This document shows positions 15,427-24,712 of a DNA stretch of 64,000 nucleotides, one piece after another. A model generated the notes under the pieces. It ran no database searches. It had not been told where the DNA came from and worked only from the letters and a program-made list of their open reading frames with translations. The stretch comes from Paenibacillus algorifonticola. Its GTDB lineage: Bacteria; Bacillota; Bacilli; Paenibacillales; Paenibacillaceae. Made by a program: the position numbers and the translations under genes. Positions within the stretch are counted from its first letter, which is position 1. Each line of letters starts with the position of its first letter. The DNA lies in assembly GCF_000971975.1 (NCBI RefSeq), contig NZ_LAQO01000006.1, positions 1 through 64,000 of the forward strand, in the 5' to 3' direction.

Positions 15427-16359
15427 ATGAAAATAGATCGATTGCTCGGCATCGTCGTCCTGCTGCTTGGCAGGAAACGATGGAATGCGACCGAGCTTGC
15501 CGAGCGCTTTGAAGTATCGATTAAAACGATTTACCGCGATATGGAGACGCTGGGTTTAGCCGGAATTCCTGTTGCCTCCCATCACGGCGCAGCTGGCGGC
15601 TACGAAATTATGGAGCAGTACACGTTGAATCGGCAGCTTGCAAGCGCGAAGGAATGGAAGGCGCTGCTTGCTGCGGTGAAGGGAATTGCCTCAGCGCTAA
15701 ATGATCAAGCCTATCATGAGCTGCTCACCAAGGTGAATGCACTGCTGCCGCAAGCTGCGCATGAGGAGCATGGCAGACAGGGCGAGGAGCTGGTATTGGA
15801 TTTACAATCGTGGGGATCGGGACTGGATTTGAAGCCCAAGCTGGCCTTGCTCCAACAAGCGATTACAGAGAGCAGGGTGATTCACCTGCGTTACGCCAGC
15901 TCGGCGGGTAATGAAAGCGAGCGGGCGGTTGAGCCGGCAGCACTCATCATGAAAGGCTCCGTTTGGTATGTGCAGGCGTATTGCCGCGGGAAGCAGGGTT
16001 TTCGCATGTTTCGTTTGACGCGTATACTCGGCCTGTCGCTAATGCTGGAGCGCTTCGAGCCGCGGCAGTCGCCGCAGCTCGAAGGGCTGATCTGGCGCAG
16101 CGACTGGGCGGTAGATCAGGAGACGCCAATGCTTCTGCTCTTTCAGCCGCAGGTCAAGCATCGCGTATATGATGCTTTTCCAAGCGTATTTATTACCGAG
16201 CTTGCGGATGGCAGCTTGCAGGTGGCGGGTTCTTTTTCGCTGGATGAGTGGTTTTATGGCTTGCTGCTGAGCTTCTGCCAGCATGTGAGGGTGCTGGCTC
16301 CCGCTTATGCCGCTGAAGAAGTGAAGCGCAGGGCACAGCTTATTTTTGAAATATATTAA
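15427..16359 (+). CDS. YafY/DeoR-type regulator with WYL domain
   Basis: 310 aa. N-terminal HTH_11 domain (residues 1-60: RLLGIVVLLLGRKRWNATEL, then VSIKTIYRDMETL) and a WYL domain from about residue 145 (VIHLRYASSAGNESERAVEP; VQAYCRGKQGFRMFRLTRI), the putative ligand-sensing module, then a WCX-like C-terminus. AGGTGGG precedes the ATG at 15427. Divergent from the SDR gene. Its last codons and stop run directly into the left palindrome of an intergenic repeat. Confidence 0.93.
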   Translation: MKIDRLLGIVVLLLGRKRWNATELAERFEVSIKTIYRDMETLGLAGIPVASHHGAAGGYEIMEQYTLNRQLASAKEWKALLAAVKGIASALNDQAYHELLTKVNALLPQAAHEEHGRQGEELVLDLQSWGSGLDLKPKLALLQQAITESRVIHLRYASSAGNESERAVEPAALIMKGSVWYVQAYCRGKQGFRMFRLTRILGLSLMLERFEPRQSPQLEGLIWRSDWAVDQETPMLLLFQPQVKHRVYDAFPSVFITELADGSLQVAGSFSLDEWFYGLLLSFCQHVRVLAPAYAAEEVKRRAQLIFEIY

Positions 16360-16548
16360 TTTATAAGTGTCACCCTTATAATCGGCTTATATTTCACCCT
16401 CGAAACGGTAGCTTTGCCGCCAGAGGACGGCGACAGCCGTTTACGCTTGAAATATAGGAAAGGATATCCTAACGCTATCCTTTCTCTATATTTCTCGGAA
16501 TGAAACGCGCCGCGCCGCCAGAGGACGGCTTTCGGCCGTTTCACCTTG
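16348..16548. repeat. Modular intergenic repeat, full copy (units A+B)
   Basis: Two related units in tandem. Unit A: AT-rich dyad ending CTTATATTTCACC, then a GC-rich part (CGAAACGGTAGCTTTGCCGCC, then AGAGGACGGCGACAGCCG) ending TTTACGCTTG. Unit B: GAAATATAGGAAAGGATA / TATCCTTTCTCTATATTTC hairpin, then GAATGAAACG, the same CCGCCAGAGGACGG core, and CCGTTTCACCTTG. A second full copy is at 58146-58344, an A-only copy at 63361-63460 and a B-only copy at 54249-54346. This copy fuses with the stop region of the WYL regulator gene. Confidence 0.9.
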
Positions 16549-16674
16549 CCCAATATTGAATCCGGACAGACAGCTGTCTGATATAGTGCGATAAGCTTTG
16601 GGTAAATCTAAGTAAGCATGGCGAAGCGGGTTGCGCATAGGTCGCCATGCTTATGGAAAAGAGGAAATGACGTT

Positions 16675-17178
16675 ATGAAATCGACATTGGAGCAGCAAGC
16701 GGCCTTGAGGCTGATGGGCATTGGCGTTCGGACAACGAATCAGGAGGAAGCGGGGCAAAGTGGGCGCATTCCGGCGCTGTGGACACGGTATTTTCAGCTG
16801 GAAGGTGTGGAGGCCAGTAAGGCTCAAGCTCAAGACGATTTTATTTATGGGGTATATACCGATTATGAAACGGATGCAAGCGGCGCTTACACGGCTTTCA
16901 TTGGACGTACCTATGATTTAGACCTTTCCATAACAACAGGGACAGCTGCCCCAGCAGACATGCAGCAAATTGTTGTGCCGGGCTCCATGTACCGGGTTTT
17001 CGAGACGAGGAGAGGGCGGGTGCCGCAGGTTGTCATCGAGGCCTGGCAGGATATTTGGGCTTATTATGAGACGGCTGCCGAGCAGCGGGCGTATTCGGGT
17101 GATTTTGAGCGGTATGATAAAAATGCTTTTCAGGATGGGGAAGCAGTCGTTCGCATTTATATCGCGATCAAAAGCTGA
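16675..17178 (+). CDS. GyrI-like / AraC effector-binding domain protein
   Basis: 167 aa. A stand-alone effector-binding (Bacterial transcription activator, SOUL/GyrI-like) fold: N-terminal strand with MGIGVRTTNQEE, YGVYTDYETDASGAYTAFIG in the centre, and IEAWQDIWAYYE, typical of this family's C-terminal helix and conserved glutamates. Such proteins bind small hydrophobic molecules or act with DNA-binding partners. The ATG at 16675 with AGAGGAAA upstream was chosen over further-upstream starts lacking a site. No adjacent partner. Confidence 0.8.
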   Translation: MKSTLEQQAALRLMGIGVRTTNQEEAGQSGRIPALWTRYFQLEGVEASKAQAQDDFIYGVYTDYETDASGAYTAFIGRTYDLDLSITTGTAAPADMQQIVVPGSMYRVFETRRGRVPQVVIEAWQDIWAYYETAAEQRAYSGDFERYDKNAFQDGEAVVRIYIAIKS

Positions 17179-17332
17179 ATTCTATTAAGCATTAAGCATT
17201 AGCCGTGAATGCGTCACATGATGCCCTATGCCCCGCCGTTAGATGAATGGCCTTTCCCTTTTGCTCGGGCGAGCTTTGCTGCGCTCCTGCGTTGGATGAG
17301 AGGATAACGGATAGATTGGAAGGGGAAGGCGA

Positions 17333-19117
17333 ATGGTCAACACAAGCAAGATGAAACAAATAAAAAAGTGGAACCGGACCGGTGAATTTCATCGGTCCAT
17401 TCAAGCGTTACAGGAGGCTGTCGTCATTCCAGCTGATATTCGAAGTGAAGCGGGCTGCCAGGAAGGCTTTGATACGCTGTACTTATATATAGAAGCGCAG
17501 CTTTACAGCGGGCATGTGGAGGAAGCAGAGGCGCATTACCCAGCGCTTCAATCGCTGCTGTATACGTGGAACGGGATTTATACTCACAGCTATACGGCCA
17601 ATTATCAGCTGAATTTCATCCGGTCAGCGCTGGACTACGCGCTGGGGAGCAAGCTGGCAGCAGTGCGTGGCTTCGCCAGGCTGATGGAGTATGGCGCACA
17701 GCTTGATGCGCAGCTGCGGGCGGCGGTTTATTATTATTTTTCACTGGCGGACTATGAGGATTACAATGTGGTGGATGCGCGGGAAAAGCTGGGTTTAGCA
17801 AGGCGGGAGAAAGGTCCCACGCCCTTCGTTGTGGAGCGGTTCGACGAGTTGGAGCAGTGGATTGCCATTCGCGAAGCCCGGATGGAGTGGGAGCAGCTTG
17901 ACCGCAGCACATCAACCTTTCGGCAAATTGGGGAGCTTGCAGGAGAGCAAGCAAGCAGCATCCATGAGCTCGCGCTGAATGCCGATGGCAGCTTGGCAGC
18001 CGTCCTCTATGAAGACGGCATCGTTCGCGTGTGGCGTACAGCGGATGGCCAGCTTCAAGCTGTAATCGCGAGGGGAAATGGCGAAGCTGTGGGCAAACGC
18101 CTAGAAAGCAAAGATACAGCACATAGAGCGGCATTGTGCTTCAGTCCGGACTCCAGCCTGCTGGCGGTTGGCACGGGGATTGGCGTAGTAGAGCTATTTC
18201 ATGTCCATGGCGGGAAGCTGGGGCAGCACTGGGAGGTCTGTCCTGACATTCAGGCAGAGTGGCTTGGCGGTGGACATTCTCAGGGTTTGTATACGCATAT
18301 CAGCTTTAGCAGCAATGGGCGTTATGTCGCCGTTATTCCAGTAGTAGAGGGCGATGTGCTTCCGTATGCAGATGGGGTGGATATGTCGTGTTTCCACACC
18401 GTATTTGTAATAGAGACTAGCGGCGGACAGTGTGTGCTGCAGCATGCGTTTCGCGAAGGGCGAATCGGTGCCGTTGCCTTCAGCGAGGATGAGCGGATGC
18501 TGGCTGTCGGCGTTATTGGCCAGGAGGTTGCTGTATGGGAGCTGAATACCGGCAGCATCGTATATTTTGATCATGATTTTGTAACGATGTCAGATCATGG
18601 ACGCATGGTGTCGACGAGTACGATTGCTTTTGCCCATGGCAGCTCGATGCTTGCTTATCCGGCAAGCGATCATACGATTAAATTGATCAGCATGAGTGAA
18701 TGGGGTGGCGTCTATACGATTCAGCGGCGGGCGATTGTGCTGGAGGAAGGCATTACGGTAAGCGCCATAACGTTTAGCGAAGATGGAGGAACGCTTATTT
18801 CGGCGGAGGATCACAGCCGCTGGAAACATGGATCGCTTAGTGTTTGGGATGTGGAGCGAGCGCAGCAGTTGTACACGGCCACAATTGAACGTTCCGTTGC
18901 TTTCGAGCTGGCCATTCACGAACAAGGCGATGAGCTATGGGTGCTTGCCGGTCCGGTCTTGGAAATCCGCAGGCTGAGTACACTGGAGCAGCTAAAAAGG
19001 CTGGACCCGTACCAGTGGCACAATTCCACAGCTACTTTGCAAAATGCCAGTGCGCTCGCTGATGATAGAGCCGCCTGCGCCATCGCTTTTAAAGGCAAGG
19101 TGCGTTTTTTCGGCTAA
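17333..19117 (+). CDS. TPR-like plus WD40 beta-propeller protein
   Basis: 594 aa, no signal peptide or membrane segment. The N-terminal 200 residues are helical and TPR-like (GEFHRSIQALQEAVVIP; AEAHYPALQSLLYTW), with a coiled-coil-prone WIAIREARMEWEQLDR stretch. From about 210 there are six to seven WD40-type blades, e.g. LNADGSLAAVLYEDGIVRVW, FSPDSSLLAVGTGIGVVELF, FSEDERMLAVGVIGQEVAVW and GSLSVWDVERAQ. This combination suggests a scaffold for protein complexes. No enzymatic motif and no obvious partner gene. Starts at ATG 17333 behind AAGGGGAAGG. Confidence 0.75.
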   Translation: MVNTSKMKQIKKWNRTGEFHRSIQALQEAVVIPADIRSEAGCQEGFDTLYLYIEAQLYSGHVEEAEAHYPALQSLLYTWNGIYTHSYTANYQLNFIRSALDYALGSKLAAVRGFARLMEYGAQLDAQLRAAVYYYFSLADYEDYNVVDAREKLGLARREKGPTPFVVERFDELEQWIAIREARMEWEQLDRSTSTFRQIGELAGEQASSIHELALNADGSLAAVLYEDGIVRVWRTADGQLQAVIARGNGEAVGKRLESKDTAHRAALCFSPDSSLLAVGTGIGVVELFHVHGGKLGQHWEVCPDIQAEWLGGGHSQGLYTHISFSSNGRYVAVIPVVEGDVLPYADGVDMSCFHTVFVIETSGGQCVLQHAFREGRIGAVAFSEDERMLAVGVIGQEVAVWELNTGSIVYFDHDFVTMSDHGRMVSTSTIAFAHGSSMLAYPASDHTIKLISMSEWGGVYTIQRRAIVLEEGITVSAITFSEDGGTLISAEDHSRWKHGSLSVWDVERAQQLYTATIERSVAFELAIHEQGDELWVLAGPVLEIRRLSTLEQLKRLDPYQWHNSTATLQNASALADDRAACAIAFKGKVRFFG

Positions 19118-19196
19118 CCGTAGAGCGCATGGCTGAAAATAGCATCGGCCTGCTGTCGCCGATTCAGACAGCAGTGATAAGCCGTTGAAGAAGGCT

Positions 19197-19622
19197 TTAT
19201 TTTTGACTTAATAGCAGCTGGCATAGATCAGGATACACTTCCTGATTGCTGAGGGCCATAAGCAAATAATCAGGATTTACATCTTTCGGCACAACAGCCG
19301 AAGCATAGGCAACAAAATCACGATAGGATGGGGGAGCATCGGCATACAAAGGATGGTTTGGACTGGAAAATAGCGTATAGCGCTGCTGAATGTCGGCAAC
19401 CTTTGCATTATAAAAGCTGATGCTATGCTCATCTCTAACGGCAGAAGCTCCCTTCATGCGATGATTTAACAGATAAAGCACATCATGCAGGGCTCTTGTT
19501 TGCTGCTCCGTAAAATGATGATCCAATAAAAAAAGGTAGAATGGAAACTCATCTTTCGCAATAATCGTCCTCATGAGCTTCATTTGATATTTCAACCGTT
19601 CTATTTCTTCATGTACATTCAT
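19197..19622 (-). CDS. DUF1878 (YhaI-like) protein
   Basis: 141 aa from the ATG at 19622 (AAGCGGGG upstream; longer in-frame starts have no site). EEIERLKYQMKLMRTII, FPFYLFLLDHHFTEQQ and a C-terminal LSNQEVYPDLCQLLL follow the pattern of B. subtilis YhaI (DUF1878), a small cytoplasmic helical protein of unknown role. It is somewhat longer than YhaI, with a charged insert in the middle. Confidence 0.7.
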   Translation of the reverse strand: MNVHEEIERLKYQMKLMRTIIAKDEFPFYLFLLDHHFTEQQTRALHDVLYLLNHRMKGASAVRDEHSISFYNAKVADIQQRYTLFSSPNHPLYADAPPSYRDFVAYASAVVPKDVNPDYLLMALSNQEVYPDLCQLLLSQK

Positions 19623-19684
19623 CGAATTTCCCCGCTTCCTTTTCTTTACCAGCTTAATCTCTTCCTTAGTATACAGAAACAAAC

Positions 19685-19754
19685 GTAAAGAAACCGTTTC
19701 TCGGCAAAATGGGAGCGTGAAGCTGCCATATGCCGAGGAGACGGTTTCTTTACG
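19685..19754. terminator. Long hairpin / terminator of sugar locus I
   Basis: GTAAAGAAACCGTTTCTCGGC (19685-19705) pairs almost fully with 19732-19754 (ends GTTTCTTTAC), with a 26-base loop. On the minus strand it follows the last permease gene and is trailed by a T-rich stretch. Confidence 0.75.
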
Positions 19755-19783
19755 GTTTACGTGTTCAATCGTGAATAGGCAGC

Positions 19784-20617
19784 CTAGCCTTTCACAGAAC
19801 CAGCGAGGCCTGATACGAAGTATTTCTGAAACGCGACATAGACGATGAGTACCGGTACGACTGAAATGAGCACTCCCGCGTTCATCAGCGGATAATTGGC
19901 CGAATATTGGCCGCGGAACGCCAGCAGCCCTGTCGTAATGGTGCGCATCGAATCTTTTGTAATAAAAATTTGGGCCAGCAGAAATTCATTCCAGGTCGCC
20001 ATAAAATCAAAAATAAACAGCGTTGCAATGGCGGGCATCGATAATGGAATAATGATTTTGAAAAATTTCCCCATGACCCCGCAGCCGTCAATCAGTGCAG
20101 CTTCGTCAATTTCCTTGGGGATCGTGCGGAAAAATCCACGCAGGATCAAAATGCCGAACGGGATGCCGAAGCCCAAATAAATGAGAATAATGCCGGGATA
20201 CGTATCGACAAGCCCAAGCTTGTTGAGAATCATATTGAGCGGAACGAGAGTAGCCTGCATCGGAACCATCATGCCGATGAGAAACAAGGCGAAGAGCCAC
20301 TCGCTTCCCTTGAAAGCCAGCCGCGTCAGAGCAAAGGCGGCGAGCGCTTCAATTAAAATGCCAAGGGGAACCTTTACTAAGGCGATAAGCGCTGTATTTT
20401 TCATATACATGCTCATGCGCCCTTGCTCCCAAGCCTGCACAAAATTGTGCCACTGCAGCTTTTCGGGGAACATATAAAAAGGACGTGTCAGCAAGTCGCT
20501 GCTCGACTTCAAAGCTGTAAAGGCTATAAATAAAACGGGCAGCAGAAAGATGGCTGCTAATACTACGATTAAAACATATTTAAGTGCCTTACTGATGGGA
20601 TGAACGCGCTGTTCCAT
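19784..20617 (-). CDS. Carbohydrate ABC transporter permease, MalG type (locus I)
   Basis: 277 aa, six membrane helices, cytoplasmic N-terminus. The EAA loop that contacts the ATPase is present (KEIDEAALIDGCG, about 195-207) and the C-terminus ends FVSGLAGSVKG, typical for CUT1 permeases. It is the last gene of locus I and lies 26 bp after the MalF-type gene. Substrate is probably an oligosaccharide, judging by the co-operonic hydrolase. No ATP-binding subunit is encoded nearby; a shared MsmX-like ATPase is inferred. Confidence 0.95.
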   Translation of the reverse strand: MEQRVHPISKALKYVLIVVLAAIFLLPVLFIAFTALKSSSDLLTRPFYMFPEKLQWHNFVQAWEQGRMSMYMKNTALIALVKVPLGILIEALAAFALTRLAFKGSEWLFALFLIGMMVPMQATLVPLNMILNKLGLVDTYPGIILIYLGFGIPFGILILRGFFRTIPKEIDEAALIDGCGVMGKFFKIIIPLSMPAIATLFIFDFMATWNEFLLAQIFITKDSMRTITTGLLAFRGQYSANYPLMNAGVLISVVPVLIVYVAFQKYFVSGLAGSVKG

Positions 20618-20643
20618 CGGATGGACACCATCCTTCCTCCATA

Positions 20644-21519
20644 TTACAAATGCGATTTTTTAGTGGTGTAATAAACATAAGGGATAATAATGACCAGCGT
20701 AATGAGAACTAAAAACATGGAAATGGCTGAGCCTGTGCCAATATTGGCAAATTTGAACGTCTGAATATACATCCACGAAGCCAGCACATGGGTGCTTTCC
20801 GCTGGGCCTCCGCCCGTCATCGCATAAATCAAATCGTATACCTTCATGGACGATACCATTGTGATGGCGACGACAATAACAAACGTTTCTCGCAGCAGCG
20901 GGACGGTAATAAACCAGAACATTTGCCGAGGCTTGGCACCATCAATGGTTGCCGCTTCATAAGGGTCCTGTGGAATCGTCTGTAGTCCAGCGAGAAACAG
21001 CACCATCGGCTGCCCAACGCCATTCCAGATGGCAGCCACGAACACCGCATATAGGGCGAATTTAGGTTCCGCCAGCCAAGCCTGTGCCCAACTGCCGAGC
21101 CCAATCAGCTCCAGCGCTTTATTGAATAATCCCTGCATGGGATTGTACATCCATGTCCAGATCGTCGCGACGATGACCCCGGATAATACGTAAGGGAAAT
21201 AAAAAATGCCACGAAACACGATGCGGCCCTTCAGCTTCTGATTCAATAAAATCGCCAGCATAAGGCCGATTCCCATAATGATCGTCAAAGAGCCGAGCGT
21301 CCATAACAGATTGTTGGCGACCGCTCTTGGAAAGACGGAATCGTGCAGCAGCAAATCGGTGTAATTGCTTAAGCCGACAAATGTTTTTGTCGGCGCTACG
21401 CCGTTCCAGTTAAAGAAGCTGAGATACAGCGTGTAGAGCGTCGGGATAAATATAACGGCTATATAAATGAAAAGGGCGGGAAACACGAACAGCCAGGGCT
21501 TTAATACGCCGATTTTCAA
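20644..21519 (-). CDS. Carbohydrate ABC transporter permease, MalF type (locus I)
   Basis: 291 aa, six membrane helices; first helix PWLFVFPALFIYIAVIFIP, EAA loop DPYEAATIDGAK and MTGGGPAEST are CUT1 hallmarks. It starts with TTG at 21519, 8 bp after AAGGAGG; the ATG next to the Shine-Dalgarno is out of frame. Forms the channel with the MalG-type gene downstream. A stem-loop separates it from the binding-protein gene. Confidence 0.95.
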   Translation of the reverse strand: MKIGVLKPWLFVFPALFIYIAVIFIPTLYTLYLSFFNWNGVAPTKTFVGLSNYTDLLLHDSVFPRAVANNLLWTLGSLTIIMGIGLMLAILLNQKLKGRIVFRGIFYFPYVLSGVIVATIWTWMYNPMQGLFNKALELIGLGSWAQAWLAEPKFALYAVFVAAIWNGVGQPMVLFLAGLQTIPQDPYEAATIDGAKPRQMFWFITVPLLRETFVIVVAITMVSSMKVYDLIYAMTGGGPAESTHVLASWMYIQTFKFANIGTGSAISMFLVLITLVIIIPYVYYTTKKSHL

Positions 21520-21541
21520 GCTTCATTCCTCCTTGCGAATC

Positions 21542-21576
21542 AAGATGGAGCCGGCAAAGCAGCCGTGCTCCATCTT
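21542..21576 (-). promoter_or_regulatory. Stem-loop between binding-protein and permease genes
   Basis: AAGATGGAGC (21542-21551) / GCTCCATCTT (21567-21576), a perfect 10-bp stem. In minus-strand mRNA it follows the binding-protein stop without a downstream T-run, so it resembles the stabilising or attenuating hairpins that raise binding protein over permease in such operons. Confidence 0.6.
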
Positions 21577-21608
21577 TTTTCTCTTTTGCAGCGCTTCATT
21601 GATGCGGC

Positions 21609-22898
21609 CTAGCTTGTTTTATTTTTAGCCTTATAGTCAGCAGCGGCCTTCTCCATACCTTCAGCAGCCTGCTCAGGCGTCCATTCTTTTAAAGCGACCT
21701 TATCCTGCGCCTCAAACAGCTTCTGTACCACTTCTTGCGGAAGTGCTTGGTCGGTAATGAGGAAGCTGCCCTTTGTCGCCATATCAAGCAGTGGCTTCAG
21801 GTGGGGCGTGTTTTCCGAATAAGTGACATTAAGAGCAGCGGGGGTGCCGTAAGAATCAATATATTTATTGACGACTTCAGCACTAGTCAAATATTCGCCT
21901 ACTTTAATGGTAGCCTCAAGCGTTGCTTGATCAAGGTCGGCGCTTACTTGGAACATTTCGGCAAATACGGATGAACGGCCGGTCGGGAACTTGAACACGC
22001 CAAAATCATTGACATTAAATCCAGCTGCCGCAATATTGCCATCCAACCATGTTCCATCAATGTCTAGTCCCGTAGTGCCCGGATAGAAGAGATTCACAGC
22101 CTCTGTTGGATCAAGAGCGACATATCCTTTAGGGAAATAGCCTTTATCGTTATATTCCTTGAGCTTTGCGAACGTTTGAACAACGGCTGGATCGTTCCAC
22201 GAAGCAGTCAGGTTGTTTAGCTTATCATGCAGCTCAGGTCCTGCGAAATGCTCCAGCAGCTGCTCCGTCAGACGCATGACGTGCCAGCCGTTTTTGCCGC
22301 CAAGCGATAGCGGTGTAATGCCGCCATCCTTCATCGCTTGCAGTTGTGCTTCAAGTTCCTCAAAGGTGGAAGGAGCGGTAAGCTTAAGCTTGTCATAGAC
22401 TGTTTTGGAGTACCACATATCGACGGCGTTTAAGTGATAGGGTATGCCAGACACTTTACCGTTGTAGGTTCCCATATCAATAGCCGCTTGATTGTAAAGC
22501 GAAGGCCAATTGTGATCCTTGGCAATTTGGGTCAGATCAGCTGTAAGCCCATTTTCGGCATAAAAGGAACCCAGTGAACCGCCCCATGTAGACCACATAT
22601 TAGGCAGCGTTCCCGAATTAGCAGCTACCTTTAACGCTTCTTTCATCGGATCAACGGCATATTTGCTAACCTCGATTTGAATATCGGGGTTAGCCGCATT
22701 AAAGTCAGCAGCCGCTCCATCAATCCATGTATGCTCCTGCAAGGCCCAAACGGAAACGGTTATTTTCTTTGCGCTGCTTGTACCGCTTGTACCGCTTGTG
22801 CTGCCAGCCTCTGAATTTGTTCCGCCGCTGGACGAGCAGCCAGCTGCAATAAGTGCGATCATTAATAAGCCTACAAATGCTTGCCATCTTTTTGTCAT
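21609..22898 (-). CDS. Sugar ABC transporter substrate-binding lipoprotein (locus I)
   Basis: 429 aa. Lipoprotein signal with lipobox LIAAGC (Cys21) and a Ser/Gly/Thr-rich linker, then a family 1 (MalE-type) extracellular solute-binding domain (ITVSVWALQEHTWIDGAAAD; GIPYHLNAVDMWYSKTVYDK). Anchored to the outer face of the membrane, it captures the sugar for the two permeases downstream. GGGGG-rich ribosome site. Located 41 bp after the hydrolase gene. Confidence 0.95.
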   Translation of the reverse strand: MTKRWQAFVGLLMIALIAAGCSSSGGTNSEAGSTSGTSGTSSAKKITVSVWALQEHTWIDGAAADFNAANPDIQIEVSKYAVDPMKEALKVAANSGTLPNMWSTWGGSLGSFYAENGLTADLTQIAKDHNWPSLYNQAAIDMGTYNGKVSGIPYHLNAVDMWYSKTVYDKLKLTAPSTFEELEAQLQAMKDGGITPLSLGGKNGWHVMRLTEQLLEHFAGPELHDKLNNLTASWNDPAVVQTFAKLKEYNDKGYFPKGYVALDPTEAVNLFYPGTTGLDIDGTWLDGNIAAAGFNVNDFGVFKFPTGRSSVFAEMFQVSADLDQATLEATIKVGEYLTSAEVVNKYIDSYGTPAALNVTYSENTPHLKPLLDMATKGSFLITDQALPQEVVQKLFEAQDKVALKEWTPEQAAEGMEKAAADYKAKNKTS

Positions 22899-22939
22899 GA
22901 GAATCCCCCTCTAGTGGTCAATCAAAATGGTCGTTTCAT

Positions 22940-24421
22940 TTAAATTTTACTGATGCGCAGTGCTTGATAAGGAATGCCGGGAAGTGGTACCTTGCATGCC
23001 CCCGCAAATTCCCCATCGAGCGGCGATATCGACATCGCCCAAGTATCGATTAAATCGATGCGGAATTTTGCACCTTCCGGAAGTGTCAAGTCACGGAACG
23101 CGGGGCGGCTGGCGCCAAAATAAATCAAATAATATTCGCCTTCCACGCCTCCGGCAGAAGCATCCCATTTGAAGTTAATGCGGCTCGTATCGAGTCTTGG
23201 TCCTTGCTCCATAATGCTGCGCAGGAAGGCAATCGGCTCTGCGCTGCTTCCATGGAGCTCGCCTCCATGCGACCACCAAATGATACCTTCAGGGTGTAAG
23301 TAAGTTTCACCATGGGTGACATATCCGCCTTGGGCCATCCCTTCCCAGAAGCATTGGGCCATTCGCTCTGCGGTAAGATTTCCCCAGCCGTGATTCAGAT
23401 TGCCTTCATAGCGGCATTCATCGATGACGATCGGCTTACGGTAAAGCTCGCGCCATTCCGTTACAAAATTCAAGTCGGCATGCTGGATGCTGGCATGTGT
23501 GACCCAAGGCTTCCCGTGATCATACCAATGCAAATTGCTTCTATAATGGATTTCGGGATTATGCCAGTTATGAATGGAGCGAAGATGCTGATAAGGATCA
23601 TGCTCCTGAATGATGCGGAAAAACCGATCCCAGTCCGTCATCTTCTTCTCGAACAACAGGTCATATTCATTGGCAAGCGACCACCATATGTTGCGGAAAG
23701 AGGCAAGCCTTGCGAGCGCATAGCGTAAATAATAATCGTCGGATTCAGCAGCCATGCGCGAGAAGCCCCAGCGGTCATAGGGATGGAATAAAATCAAATC
23801 CGCTTCAATGCCGAGAAGCTGCAATTGATCGAGCTGCGTTTCCAGGCGGCGCCAGAAATCAGGATTGAACGCCTCCCAATTAAAGCCCTGCTGCAAGGAG
23901 CCCGCGAAAGCGAATTGTTCCGGCTCGGCGGCGTTATAATCATAATGCTTGGGGAATACGCACATTCTAATTTTGTTAAACGGTGCTTTGCTCAGTGAGC
24001 GCAGCGTTTGCTGTTCAAGCTTTTCCCCTTGATGGTTCCATGCATAAGCGGTTGTTCCAACCGGATAGAAGGGCGTTCCGTCGGCATAGCTGAAATGATA
24101 AATTTGATCAACCTTCACAGGCCCGTGATTATCGGCCGACGTGGGAGCGGTGCAGATGAGTGTTCCTTGCAGGCCATCCAACTGCGCCGTACTGCTGCTC
24201 GTAATGAAGGACCATGAGCCAATGTAATCCGGCATGAAGCGAATGACATATTGCCCTTCGCCGTCATAGAAGCCGTCCACTTTAATGATCCGATGCCCGA
24301 ATTGAAATTCAGCACTAAGCACAACTTCCTTATAGGGATTTCCGTCCTGTGGGCCTTCTATGCGAAGCTCAAAACGATTCCACTGCTCAGCCTCGAAAGG
24401 TTCTGACCATATGCGAGTCAT
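22940..24421 (-). CDS. DUF5060/DUF4038/DUF5605 putative glycoside hydrolase (locus I)
   Basis: 493 aa. N-terminal beta-sandwich (DUF5060: WSEPFEAEQWNRFELRIEGP to about residue 85), a DUF4038-type TIM barrel (about 100-400, with FYPVGTTAYAWNHQ, IWWSLANEYDLLFEKK and VIDECRYEGN, whose glutamates are candidate acid/base and nucleophile), and a C-terminal beta domain. No signal peptide, so it works in the cytoplasm. Its place in a binding-protein/permease operon implies it cleaves the imported saccharide; the bond is unknown. Start at ATG 24421, 6 bp after GGAGG. Confidence 0.85.
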   Translation of the reverse strand: MTRIWSEPFEAEQWNRFELRIEGPQDGNPYKEVVLSAEFQFGHRIIKVDGFYDGEGQYVIRFMPDYIGSWSFITSSSTAQLDGLQGTLICTAPTSADNHGPVKVDQIYHFSYADGTPFYPVGTTAYAWNHQGEKLEQQTLRSLSKAPFNKIRMCVFPKHYDYNAAEPEQFAFAGSLQQGFNWEAFNPDFWRRLETQLDQLQLLGIEADLILFHPYDRWGFSRMAAESDDYYLRYALARLASFRNIWWSLANEYDLLFEKKMTDWDRFFRIIQEHDPYQHLRSIHNWHNPEIHYRSNLHWYDHGKPWVTHASIQHADLNFVTEWRELYRKPIVIDECRYEGNLNHGWGNLTAERMAQCFWEGMAQGGYVTHGETYLHPEGIIWWSHGGELHGSSAEPIAFLRSIMEQGPRLDTSRINFKWDASAGGVEGEYYLIYFGASRPAFRDLTLPEGAKFRIDLIDTWAMSISPLDGEFAGACKVPLPGIPYQALRISKI

Positions 24422-24658
24422 GCTGTTCCTCCTTCTCTGATCATAAAAATACATTACTTTTGGTGAATGGCTTCATTCTATAGGATGCGGTTGTCCATTC
24501 GTAGCGGTCCAATCGATCCTTTTGTGCATTAATATGACTTTTTGTTTGCGGCAAGCGCGGTATCAAGCCTCTGTATGTATACGGATGATGCTATTTCCTA
24601 TGCTTTTATGCTCATGTGCTTTTGTACGGATGAAAAACGAGCCGAGTGCTGCTTGAAA

Positions 24659-24702
24659 GAGCCCCCTGTATTCTTCTCATGGAGAGAAGGAACAGGGGGC
24701 TC
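24659..24702 (-). terminator. Hairpin after the locus I response-regulator gene
   Basis: GAGCCCCCTGT ... ACAGGGGGCTC with inner TTCTTCTC/GAGAGAAGGA pairing. It is followed on the minus strand only by TTTC, so it may terminate partially, separating regulator from structural genes. Confidence 0.7.
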
Positions 24703-24712
24703 CGGGAAAAGC

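Noticed and set aside
24659..24702. Riboswitch or attenuator in the 290 bp before the locus I hydrolase
   Set aside because: Only one hairpin, positioned directly after the regulator stop; no aptamer-like conserved core was seen.
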